Assembly (NCBI RefSeq): GCF_016278365.1
Contig: NZ_JADQBZ010000004.1
Span: forward strand, 1-64,000
Direction of reading: 5' to 3'
DNA length: 64,000 nucleotides
Source: Methanolobus sp.
Lineage (GTDB): Archaea > Halobacteriota > Methanosarcinia > Methanosarcinales > Methanosarcinaceae
The notes below the pieces were generated by a model. It saw only the letters and a list, made by a program, of their open reading frames with translations, was not told the DNA's origin and did not search any database. Below, in pieces: positions 35,396 to 43,273 of the stretch. Positions within the stretch are counted from its first letter, which is position 1. The number at the start of each line of letters is the position of its first letter. Position numbers and translations under genes: made by a program.

Positions 35396-36381
35396 AAATG
35401 TCTGCAATTACAGTTAAGGATCTTACTAAGAAATTCGGTGATTTTACCGCCGTAAACAACCTTTCCTTTGATATAGAAAAAGGTGAGGTATTCGGCCTTC
35501 TTGGACCCAATGGAGCCGGAAAGAGCACTACCATGGCCATGCTGTCAACAATGCTCAAGCCAAGTTCAGGACAGGCATGGGTTAATGGATATGACATACT
35601 CAGGAACGAAGACGAAGTACGCAAGTCCATTGGGATAGTTTTCCAGGACCCGAGCCTGGATGAAGAGCTCACAGCCTATGAGAATATGGATTTTCATGCC
35701 CGTCTTTATCGTATCCCCAAAAATGAACGGCAAAAAAAGATAACCGAGCTACTTAAGCTGGTGGAGCTGGACGAGAAAAAGGACAATCTTGTCAAAACAT
35801 ACTCCGGAGGCATGAGGCGCCGCCTGGAAATCGCAAGAGGCTTGCTGCACGAACCAAAAGTGCTGTTCCTGGATGAGCCAACCCTCGGACTTGATCCCCA
35901 GACAAGGAATCACCTATGGGATTATATTCACAGGCTGAACCAGGAAAAAGGTATCACGATCATTCTCACCACTCACTATATGGAAGAGGCAGACAAACTC
36001 TGTCACAGGATAGCCATTATCGACAAAGGCCAGATCATAGCCCTTGACACCTCTGAGAAATTGAAAAACGATATTGGTGGCGATATTATTACTATAGTGT
36101 CTTCTGAAAAGGATAACCTGTATTCGGTTGTCGAATCCCTGCCGGGAATCAACAACATTGAAGTTCACGATTCGTCCATCACCATTGGTTTACATAACGC
36201 GGAAAAGCATGTTGCACAGATAGTCAATATGGCATCAGAAAGTGGTGTTCCCATTGACTCGATATCCATCCATAAACCAACTCTTGAAGATGTCTTCCTG
36301 CACTTCACAGGCCGGACCATCAGGGAAGAGGAAGCCACCGGGAAAGAGCAGATGCGCATGATGCAGAGGAGCAGGAAGTGA
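35392..36381 (+). CDS. ABC exporter ATP-binding subunit (DrrA-like)
   Basis: A 329-residue ATPase: Walker A GPNGAGKST near residue 45, Q-loop GIVFQDPSLDE, signature YSGGMRRRLEIARG, Walker B VLFLDEPTLGLDP, H-loop TTHYMEEAD, plus the extended C-terminal domain typical of the daunorubicin-resistance (DrrA) group. It energises the ABC-2 permease encoded four bases downstream. The TetR regulator in front suggests ligand-induced drug or lipid export. Confidence 0.93.
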   Translation: MKMSAITVKDLTKKFGDFTAVNNLSFDIEKGEVFGLLGPNGAGKSTTMAMLSTMLKPSSGQAWVNGYDILRNEDEVRKSIGIVFQDPSLDEELTAYENMDFHARLYRIPKNERQKKITELLKLVELDEKKDNLVKTYSGGMRRRLEIARGLLHEPKVLFLDEPTLGLDPQTRNHLWDYIHRLNQEKGITIILTTHYMEEADKLCHRIAIIDKGQIIALDTSEKLKNDIGGDIITIVSSEKDNLYSVVESLPGINNIEVHDSSITIGLHNAEKHVAQIVNMASESGVPIDSISIHKPTLEDVFLHFTGRTIREEEATGKEQMRMMQRSRK

Positions 36382-36385
36382 TAGA

Positions 36386-37135
36386 ATGGACATAGTTTAT
36401 ACTCTCTGGTTAAGGAGTGTAAAGCGTTACACTCGTTCAAAAAGCAGGATGGTAGGTAGTCTGGGTATGCCCGTGTTCCTTCTGCTCGTACTCGGATTTG
36501 GCCTGAATTCCGTAGTTGCGATCCCGGGTATGGAACAAGGATATATTGGCTTCATAATTCCCGGAATAATTTCCATGAGCGTTCTTTTCACTTCCGTGTT
36601 TGCCGGTATACAAATAATATGGGACAAGCAGTTCGGTTTCCTGAAAGAGACGCTGGTAGCTCCGGTCTCAAGGCTTGAGATAATGCTTGGGCAGACCTTC
36701 GGGGGAGCCACCACAGCCCTCATACAGGGACTCATGATATTTGTCCTCTCATTATTGATAGGTCTTGAGATAAGCAGTATTCCGGGATTCCTGATAGCCA
36801 TAGTTTTTATGATGCTCATCGGGATCTCATTCACGGCATTTGGGATTGCCATAGCTTCAAGAATGGAGGATATGCACGGTTTCCAGCTCATAATGAACTT
36901 TGTCATCTTCCCGATATTCGGTTTATCGGGTGCACTGTTCCCTATTGAGAGCCTGCCCGGATGGGTCAGATACCTGACACTGCTAGACCCTCTTACATAC
37001 GGTGTCGAAGGCATCAGGTATGGTCTTCTTGGTAGCTCTCATATAGATCCGGCCATCTGTTTTGTAATCCTTTCCGGATTTACCATCCTGATGGTCGGAT
37101 TTGGTTCCTATCTGTTCAGGAAAATAAGCATTTAA
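36386..37135 (+). CDS. ABC-2 type permease (DrrB-like)
   Basis: A 249-residue integral membrane protein with six membrane segments: about 25-43, 55-75, 100-130, 135-155, 168-185 and 225-243. It carries the ABC-2 motif region GLSGALFPIESLPGWVRYLTLLDPLTYGVEGIRY near residues 175-210, diagnostic for DrrB-type permeases. It partners the ATPase immediately upstream. The transcript probably ends near hairpin repeat copy 6, 20 bases after the stop. Confidence 0.92.
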   Translation: MDIVYTLWLRSVKRYTRSKSRMVGSLGMPVFLLLVLGFGLNSVVAIPGMEQGYIGFIIPGIISMSVLFTSVFAGIQIIWDKQFGFLKETLVAPVSRLEIMLGQTFGGATTALIQGLMIFVLSLLIGLEISSIPGFLIAIVFMMLIGISFTAFGIAIASRMEDMHGFQLIMNFVIFPIFGLSGALFPIESLPGWVRYLTLLDPLTYGVEGIRYGLLGSSHIDPAICFVILSGFTILMVGFGSYLFRKISI

Positions 37136-37154
37136 GAGTCGTATATTTGAGATA

Positions 37155-37186
37155 GGTGACTACAAAAAGATATATTTGTGGTCGCC
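37155..37186. repeat. Hairpin repeat copy 6
   Basis: Arms GGTGACTACA and TGTGGTCGCC with a 12-base loop; two positions differ from the consensus. Followed by TTTTTATAAAAAA. It sits between the 3' ends of the ABC permease gene and the decayed hicA. Confidence 0.75.
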
Positions 37187-37189
37187 TTT

Positions 37190-37410
37190 TTATAAAAAAT
37201 CTTCAAGCGATATATCAGTTTGCTTGAGGATACTATTCAGTGTACCTTTTTTGAGTGAATCATGCAAAGGTACGGTCACACGGTGTAGCTTCCGCATTGA
37301 AGGGACACGTGTCTCCCCCCCGGTCTCACGACCACGAAACCAGGCTTCACAAGATTGATATCTTTTCGGCCGGAATAAAGTAAAGAGAGGTTAATCTCTG
37401 GGATATTCTG
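37190..37410 (-). pseudogene. Decayed hicA toxin gene
   Basis: The minus-strand translation is clearly hicA: SGRKDINLVKPGFVVVR, then a scrambled stretch, then VTVPLHDSLKKGTLNSILKQ and DISLEDFL with a premature stop. Compared with the intact hicA at 28.7 kb, one base is gained in a run of G and two are gained before GTGACC, so the central 15 codons including the catalytic His are read out of frame before the frame is restored. One codon is lost near the start. No in-frame start codon or hicB is found. Confidence 0.8.
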
Positions 37411-37508
37411 CCGTTCCTTGTCTCCTTTACATCCGAAGCGGTTACTTAACCTTTATCACGCATAAAGCCCTACAAAATATTTAGAAGAATGTCGACTGAG
37501 TTACCCTT

Positions 37509-37955
37509 ATGAACGCACAAACCTCCTTCCCGGAAAAAGAACGCCTGATTTCTCTCCTCAAAGAGTTCTTCCGTGCACAGGATCAAGTGGAGCTGGTATA
37601 TCTTTTCGGGTCGGTGGCAGAAGGAAAGGCCGGCGCCTTTAGCGATATAGACCTAGGTGTCTATCTTGCTGACATACTGACAAAGGCAGAAAGGGGCTAC
37701 AAGCGCATCGAACTGATATCCGGTCTCACGTCCCTGCTTGGAAGTGACAGGGTCGACCTGCTTGTGCTCAACGACACACCACCGGTACTGAGTTTTGAGA
37801 TAATAAAACCCAACGTCCTGATATTTGAACGGGACAGCCGCCTGAAAGTGGATGTGGAGCAGCGCATCATGTCAGTGTATCTGGACTGGAAGTACTATGA
37901 GGACCGCATGAACCGGAATCTGCTCAAGAGGATAACGGAAAGGGGGCTGGCCTGA
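37509..37955 (+). CDS. mntA: MntA-type minimal nucleotidyltransferase antitoxin
   Basis: A 148-residue nucleotidyltransferase with the defining GSX10DXD motif: GSVAEGKAGAFSDID at residues 34-48. In the HepT-MntA (type VII) toxin-antitoxin system the antitoxin AMPylates a tyrosine of HepT to switch it off (family knowledge). The gene is directly followed by hepT with no gap, the canonical gene order for coupled expression. Confidence 0.88.
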   Translation: MNAQTSFPEKERLISLLKEFFRAQDQVELVYLFGSVAEGKAGAFSDIDLGVYLADILTKAERGYKRIELISGLTSLLGSDRVDLLVLNDTPPVLSFEIIKPNVLIFERDSRLKVDVEQRIMSVYLDWKYYEDRMNRNLLKRITERGLA

Positions 37956-38378
37956 ATGCGCGATGAGGATAAGATTCTCCGAAAACTGGGATTCATGAAA
38001 AGATGTGTCATCTACCTCAATTCCGTAGATGCGGACAGCACAGGACTTGAGGATAACTACGAACTGCGCAGTGCTGTCGAACGTAATTTCCAGCTTGCCA
38101 TCGAAAGTGCAATAGACATTGGCGAGATAATCATCTCCAGGGAAGGCTTTGAAAGACCCGAAGTATACAGGAGCGTGTTCCTCATACTAGGTAAGCACGG
38201 AATCCTGCCGGAAGAGTTTGCAGAATGTTTCGCTCAGGCAGCAGGTTTCAGGAATATCCTTGTCCACATGTATGAGGAAGTAGATATCGATATCCTGCAT
38301 ATGTTCCTGGCCGAAAGGTTGGAGGACTTCGATGAATTTGCCCGGCATATAGCACGATATCTTAACGGGGAATCTTGA
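37956..38378 (+). CDS. hepT: HepT-type HEPN ribonuclease toxin
   Basis: A 140-residue all-helical HEPN protein with the RX4HXY active motif RNILVHMY at residues 99-106, including the tyrosine that MntA modifies. HepT is an RNase of the HEPN superfamily. The full motif means an active toxin is likely. It starts on the base after the mntA stop. Confidence 0.88.
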   Translation: MRDEDKILRKLGFMKRCVIYLNSVDADSTGLEDNYELRSAVERNFQLAIESAIDIGEIIISREGFERPEVYRSVFLILGKHGILPEEFAECFAQAAGFRNILVHMYEEVDIDILHMFLAERLEDFDEFARHIARYLNGES

Positions 38379-38881
38379 ATCCGGCTTTTCTCTGAACCAG
38401 CACCTTTGTGCCCTTGCTCTTTGGATCCATTAGTTCGAGGTTTAATCTTCACAACAATATCGTAAAGCAAGCCTCATTCAAGATAATCCTTCTTTTATGA
38501 AATATGGGTGTCAAGAGAGCTGATATTATATTCGTTTATTGTTGATGTTATCAAATTAGCTCCTGAAACCCTCCTGTTCTAATTTGACGGCGTTCCTTAG
38601 TATTTCACTATTTGCGTTCATCCCTGAAATATAAAGACATGGATTAACGCAGATCTACATGGATTTCATCTTTACTGGGTTCTAAGATCTAATGTCCTTG
38701 CAAATCTGTGTTAATCCTGTAAATCCGTGTCTAATAATCGTTCGAAAAATAGATAGTCGTAATAAAAAATGAATAGACTTTTAAATCAAACTTCTAATTG
38801 GATAACCTCATTGTTGACCCCAAATTATTGACTTTGGCTGACCAGGGAGCCGGAACATGGCATATAGTTAGCGTTTCTGCA
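38379..38881. other. Repeat-bearing intergenic region between hepT and fic
   Basis: No gene is supported. It contains two opposed copies of the ATCCGTGTT-type repeat and abuts hairpin repeat copy 7. Otherwise AT-rich and featureless. Confidence 0.45.
38635..38733. repeat. Second locus of dispersed ATCCGTGTTMATC-type repeats
   Basis: An inverted copy (GACATGGATTAACGCAGATC, 38635-38670) and a plus copy (AATCTGTGTTAATCCTGTAA, 38702-38733) face each other, so the pair can form a long imperfect hairpin. Same family as the cluster at 34.3 kb, with more mismatches. Confidence 0.7.
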
Positions 38882-38916
38882 GGTGACCACAATTTAGTCT
38901 AAATTATGTGGTCACC
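38882..38916. repeat. Hairpin repeat copy 7
   Basis: Perfect arms GGTGACCACA and TGTGGTCACC; the 15-base loop (ATTTAGTCTAAATTA) is itself partly palindromic. 35 bases. It lies 15 bases after the fic stop on the minus strand. Confidence 0.85.
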
Positions 38917-38931
38917 TTTCTTAATGTCCCC

Positions 38932-39840
38932 TTACCCCAGTCCTTTCCTGTACTGCTCCACCAGAAACTCAAGCGTATCCTCCAGCTTATCCTCGCCGGA
39001 ATACTTTTGCAGGCAGTGATAGTACCTGCCTCTGTCCTCGAAAAGTATATTGATGGGCGGATAGCCATGCCGGAGCAGGACATAGTTCAGCAGCAGTCTT
39101 CCGACCCTGCCGTTGCCATCCTCGAAGGGATGGATGAACTCGAACTGGTTATGGATGAGTGCGGCCAGCACGAGTGGTTTCAGTTCATCGGCATTGTCCC
39201 TGTACCAGTTAGACAATTCCTCAAGCTCGCTCCTGATATCCTCTTTCGGGATTCCGCGGTGCACCACCTCGCCATAGGAATTCCGTATCACCACTTCCAC
39301 ATCCCTTAAGTTGCCGGCAAACTTTTTGGAGCCCTCAAAGCACAGCCTGTGCAACTTTGTGATTAGCTCAAGAGAGAGCTCTTCATCTGTGTTATGTATG
39401 AACTCCACGGCCCTTGCAACATTTAGTGCCTCCAGTTCATCAGAATTAGTAGCGTTCCGTTTCTCCTCTGGGTTGCGGAGAAGGTCATGGACCTCATCAG
39501 GGGTCACCTGCGAACCCTCGATGGCGTTAGTGTTGAAGACGAACTTCTCTGTAAAGACTTTCCAGCCCTCCACATCAAGATGGACTATCTTTATCTCCCT
39601 GTCGTATTCGTTAAGCTTTTCGATTTCTTTTTTGGTAAGGGAGAACTTCAGCAGGTCGGTCCTGGCTTCTATCTGCTGCTCTATTTCCTTTTCCGCTTCT
39701 TCCCTGCGCTCCCCAATCTCTTCATCTGTCAGGTTCAGGCCCAGATAATTCCGTATCTTCCTTGTCTTTTTCCCGACGCGGTAGGAATGGGACAGGTAAT
39801 ACTTCGTGTTGTTTCCCTGTTTTCTTTTTTCAATATGCAT
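38932..39840 (-). CDS. Fic-family protein (class II, self-inhibited AMPylator)
   Basis: A 302-residue Fic protein with the full active loop HPFEDGNGRVGR from residue 237, so AMP transfer to target hydroxyls is likely. The inhibitory helix motif (S/T)xxxE(G/N) is seen as TNAIEG at 104-109, N-terminal to the Fic core, which makes it class II. The N-terminal 90 residues are charged and coiled-coil-like. Target unknown. The gene is bracketed by hairpin repeat copies 7 and 8 within 10-16 bases of its ends. Confidence 0.9.
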   Translation of the reverse strand: MHIEKRKQGNNTKYYLSHSYRVGKKTRKIRNYLGLNLTDEEIGERREEAEKEIEQQIEARTDLLKFSLTKKEIEKLNEYDREIKIVHLDVEGWKVFTEKFVFNTNAIEGSQVTPDEVHDLLRNPEEKRNATNSDELEALNVARAVEFIHNTDEELSLELITKLHRLCFEGSKKFAGNLRDVEVVIRNSYGEVVHRGIPKEDIRSELEELSNWYRDNADELKPLVLAALIHNQFEFIHPFEDGNGRVGRLLLNYVLLRHGYPPINILFEDRGRYYHCLQKYSGEDKLEDTLEFLVEQYRKGLG

Positions 39841-39848
39841 AATAAATG

Positions 39849-39884
39849 GGTGACCACATTGTATATAGCACTTTTGTGGTCACC
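39849..39884. repeat. Hairpin repeat copy 8
   Basis: Perfect arms GGTGACCACA and TGTGGTCACC with a 16-base loop; 36 bases. It sits between the fic start and the 3' end of the PIN-ATPase gene and marks the right edge of the repeat-containing island. Confidence 0.85.
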
Positions 39885-39917
39885 TCCAGTCCGATCATTA
39901 TCTCAGCCAAGTCTTTT

Positions 39918-41768
39918 TTACGCCACTTTCACCCACACGGCTTCTCCGGTTTCCACGGCTTCCATAACGTTGCCGGCAACATCTGAATCTGTGCGGACCT
40001 TGATGTCACCATGTCTGCCTACGGTAGCTGAGAACAGGAAAGTTTCACCGGCGTAGACCTCTACGTCCTGGGTGGCAAGCTCGGGGACATTCAGGATCAC
40101 ATGCCTGCTGCTACGCTCTATAATGGGGCGGTGGGGCCTTGTGTCCTTTGCACCTTTCTTCTTTTCCTCTTTCTCCGACTCGAACTTGCGTACGTCTATA
40201 TGGATGCCGAGCATCTTTTCGATATCATCGATGGTGCTTCCCCCCTTACCTATAATACGGGGCATATCCTTCTCCCGGACTTTCACAAGTGCGCGGCTAT
40301 CCGATACCATCTCCACGCTTACAGGACCGCTGGCATATTCCTGCAGCACTGACTGAACCTCACCCTCAGCCAGTGCCCAGGCTGGTTTCCTGGCCTCCTC
40401 ATTTCCCAGAGGCATCACCACGACCTGTTCTCCATAGGTGTATATCTCAAACTCGTTCCTGCCTGTCTCGAAATCGGATATCAGAATCACAGGCCTTGCA
40501 AGATCCTCCTCCATCATTCCGGCGGGCACCTTTACAGTGAACTGCAGGGTCTGGACATTGGCAACTTCACCCTTGTCTATGAATATGACCGTGTCCACAA
40601 CCTGGGGAATCACACCGAGCTCAACCCTTCCGATAAGCCTCTGGATAGCGTCCACTGCGCGGTTTGCATGCACAACGCCGATCATGCCCACGCCTGCCAG
40701 CCTCATATCCGCAAAGATCTCAAAATCCCTTGTCTTGCGTACTTCATCATATATAGTGTAGTCCGGGCGCACCAGCAGCAACACATCCGCGGTGTTCTCC
40801 ATACTGCCATCAAGGGGCCCATACTGGGTAATTTCCGGCGGCACCTGCAGGTCGCGGGGAGACTCCATGGTCTTTACCACGAACCCCTTATCGTTGAGGA
40901 AAGTTGCTATTCCTGCGGCGAAGGTGGACTTCCCTGCTCCCGGAGGTCCGGCTATAAGTATGCCCCTCTGAGCGCGTATCCTTTCCTTGAGCATCTCGCT
41001 CATACGATACTGGTCAAGAGACACCGACGCCACAGGACGCACGATCGTTATCTCCACATCGTCCGAGAAGGGCGGGTTGGCTATGGCAATCCTCATCTTG
41101 CCTATCTGCAGCACCGATGCTCCGGTAAAGGAAAGCTCAAAGAAAGAGTTCTGGTCGGAGCGGGCCCGGTCCATCAGTTCCCTGGATATTTCCTTCAGTT
41201 CATAGAATGTACAGGGCTCATCCCTTATCTGTACGTACCTGACTTCTTTGATGGACCCCTTCTTAGCCATAGGAGGAACCTTGTTCTTCAGGTGCACCGA
41301 CATTGTATCGGGTGTGAAAAACTTGTCAACTATAAGGGGTCCCCGCTCTTTGTACTCCGGTTTCACGAAATCAACATCTATCCCCTTTGCTCTTGCAATC
41401 ATGGACTGGATGCGGTCTCCCGTGATGAACTTACCTTTCGCCTCCCTTGCAGTTTCACGTATAAGGGCATCTATCTCCCCGCCTCTCGCGAGTTTCACCT
41501 GATCCAGATTTGGCCTCTTACCACAGAAATAAAGCCTGATGGCGCCTTCCTTGGCCATATCCTGCAGTTTCTGTAGCTCTTCAAGCCCTCTGAATCCTAT
41601 TTCCAGTCCCCGGTTAGCCTGAGCTTCCAGCTCTGCAACTACACCTTCAGGTATACAGATGTCATAATCCCTATAATCTTCCCTTTCCACACCAGTAGAG
41701 ATAATGCCGTCAATGACAGAACTTGTATCCGGTATTATCCTTTGCGCATTCTTTTTGCCTTCTTTCAT
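39918..41768 (-). CDS. PIN domain-ATPase-KH protein, archaeal PilT/VirB11-like
   Basis: A 616-residue conserved archaeal protein. An N-terminal PIN domain (RIIPDTSSVIDGI; GGEIDALIRETA; KFITGDRIQ) occupies residues 1-150, a VirB11/PilT-type ATPase follows with Walker A AGPPGAGKSTFAAG near 275 and DYTIYDEVRKTRDFE as the Walker B region, and a KH RNA-binding motif (PRIIGKGGSTIDDIEKMLG) lies near 510. The combination suggests an ATP-driven RNA-processing enzyme rather than a pilus motor. The role is not established. It looks monocistronic. Confidence 0.88.
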   Translation of the reverse strand: MKEGKKNAQRIIPDTSSVIDGIISTGVEREDYRDYDICIPEGVVAELEAQANRGLEIGFRGLEELQKLQDMAKEGAIRLYFCGKRPNLDQVKLARGGEIDALIRETAREAKGKFITGDRIQSMIARAKGIDVDFVKPEYKERGPLIVDKFFTPDTMSVHLKNKVPPMAKKGSIKEVRYVQIRDEPCTFYELKEISRELMDRARSDQNSFFELSFTGASVLQIGKMRIAIANPPFSDDVEITIVRPVASVSLDQYRMSEMLKERIRAQRGILIAGPPGAGKSTFAAGIATFLNDKGFVVKTMESPRDLQVPPEITQYGPLDGSMENTADVLLLVRPDYTIYDEVRKTRDFEIFADMRLAGVGMIGVVHANRAVDAIQRLIGRVELGVIPQVVDTVIFIDKGEVANVQTLQFTVKVPAGMMEEDLARPVILISDFETGRNEFEIYTYGEQVVVMPLGNEEARKPAWALAEGEVQSVLQEYASGPVSVEMVSDSRALVKVREKDMPRIIGKGGSTIDDIEKMLGIHIDVRKFESEKEEKKKGAKDTRPHRPIIERSSRHVILNVPELATQDVEVYAGETFLFSATVGRHGDIKVRTDSDVAGNVMEAVETGEAVWVKVA

Positions 41769-41870
41769 ATTGAAGGTTTATGAATTGGATTATATAATTC
41801 AGTTGCGACCCACAAAATATCCGGGGAGTCGCTCTTTCCGGAGAGTTCCTCCCACATCAGTTAATAATTA

Positions 41871-42233
41871 TCAGTAAACATCATCCGGCTCAAAGACCTT
41901 CTCACCGGTTACTTTTCCTTCCATGTTGCGATAGAAGCATGACCGGTATCCTGTATGGCACGCACCGCCTTCCTGTTCCACCAGGATAAGCACTGCATCC
42001 ATATCGCAGTCGATGAACATCTCTTTAACCTTCTGCATATGGCCTGAGCTCTCTCCCTTTTTCCAGAGTTTCCCCCGGCTTCGGCTCCAGTAATGTACAA
42101 TGCCTGTTTCCATTGTCTTCTGAAGTGCTTCCTTGTTCATGAAAGCGCACATAAGTACCTCTTTTGTAGCATGGTCCTGTGCAATTGCCTGAATGAGCCC
42201 ATTCTCGTATTTCAGATCGTCTATGTTGATCAT
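41871..42233 (-). CDS. hisI: Phosphoribosyl-AMP cyclohydrolase
   Basis: Opens the adenine ring in step three of histidine synthesis; zinc enzyme. About 120 residues, full length for stand-alone HisI. Seen: the metal motif in [30 protein letters not shown] with the conserved Cys and Asp residues, and [19 protein letters not shown]. The ATG is favoured over a GTG three codons earlier. It is divergent from the KaiC-like gene, and hisH is 21 kb away. Confidence 0.93.
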   Translation of the reverse strand: MINIDDLKYENGLIQAIAQDHATKEVLMCAFMNKEALQKTMETGIVHYWSRSRGKLWKKGESSGHMQKVKEMFIDCDMDAVLILVEQEGGACHTGYRSCFYRNMEGKVTGEKVFEPDDVY

Positions 42234-42374
42234 AATAGTCACTTACACCTTACTCAGTAATGTTATAGATAGCAATCACTAATTGATATATACTATAAAA
42301 GCCTATTATTATTAAATCTAAATATAATTTATATAGAGTTTTTATAGTTGTGCATATGAGAGAAGGGTGAAGAA

Positions 42375-43139
42375 ATGGATTTCAGTTTTGAAGGTACCGG
42401 TGGCTGTCGTGTCGCTACAGGTATAGGAGGCCTGGATATACAACTGGGGGGAGGTGTGCCCGCCGGGACCACTATTCTTGTACTCGCAGAGCCGGGGGCT
42501 AATGGTGATCTGTTTGCCAGACAGTTTGTTCAGGGAGGCCTCTTTAACAACGAAGATGTCTATTATTTTTCGTCAGAACATCCCGTTCAGGAGATAATAT
42601 CCGACATGCAGGATATGAAACTGGATATCCGCAAATATATCGACAATGGCTCGCTTGAATTCATTGACGCTTACAGCCCCAGGTTCTACAATGTACTTCC
42701 CAAAGAATTCACAAGCACCATCTCTGCGAAGGATTTCCTTAAAAAGGGAACTGATTCCATGAATATGTTAAAGGGTACTGTAGTGCAGAAACGGGTAAAC
42801 AGGTATCGTGGAGTGATTGATTCCATATCTTATTTCCTGCGCTCATATCCCCTGAACAATGTAGTTGAAGCTATTGAGATAATGTCTTCCGTAGGCAAGG
42901 CAACAGGAGCCATCCAGCTGATACTGATGACCAGCGGGATGCACGATACGATTACAGAGAACAATCTTAAGCATATCTGTGATGGTGTGATCGAACTAAG
43001 GTTAAGGGAACATGGCAGTGAGATAGAGCGTACGATTATGATACGGAAAATGCGTGGCATGCTGGTCCCAAACAGAACTATCCCATTTTCGGTTACTGCA
43101 AAAGGAATTGAACTTGAAACTACTACCCGTGTGCTCTGA
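42375..43139 (+). CDS. KaiC/RAD55-like protein with degenerate Walker A
   Basis: A 254-residue RecA-fold protein of the archaeal KaiC/RAD55 group: GIGGLDIQLGGGVPAGTTILVL, VYYFSSEHPVQEI and GVIDSISYFL (Walker B-like strand with Asp), ending in the typical KMRGMLVPNRTIPF. The P-loop is EPGANGDLF at residues 39-47 instead of EPGSGKTT-like, so the Lys and Ser/Thr for nucleotide binding are gone. Hence it is probably a non-hydrolysing regulator. AAGGGTGA precedes the ATG, and TATAT-rich promoter words lie about 40 bases upstream. Confidence 0.78.
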   Translation: MDFSFEGTGGCRVATGIGGLDIQLGGGVPAGTTILVLAEPGANGDLFARQFVQGGLFNNEDVYYFSSEHPVQEIISDMQDMKLDIRKYIDNGSLEFIDAYSPRFYNVLPKEFTSTISAKDFLKKGTDSMNMLKGTVVQKRVNRYRGVIDSISYFLRSYPLNNVVEAIEIMSSVGKATGAIQLILMTSGMHDTITENNLKHICDGVIELRLREHGSEIERTIMIRKMRGMLVPNRTIPFSVTAKGIELETTTRVL

Positions 43140-43273
43140 TACACCAAAATCCCGTGTTATTCTGTTTTTTCACGTTGGATTGCTTATTAATTGATTATTA
43201 ATGAGTATTAATTGCTTATCTTTTTATTTAATGAGCCCTATTTTAGTTTTCAAAACAACGGATGCTGATTTTT

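Noticed and set aside
27943-39884. The hairpin-punctuated island as an archaeal integron cassette array
   Set aside because: No integron integrase is present, the hairpins lack the RYYYAAC/GTTRRRY ends of attC sites, and the genes point in both directions.
27943-39884. The hairpin copies as a CRISPR array
   Set aside because: They are separated by whole genes at irregular distances, the loops are not spacers, and no cas gene is present.
40668-41576. A 302-codon open frame antisense to the PIN-ATPase gene
   Set aside because: The opposite strand encodes a clear multidomain family protein with all motifs; the antisense translation is Cys/His-rich with no recognisable domain and is a codon-bias shadow.
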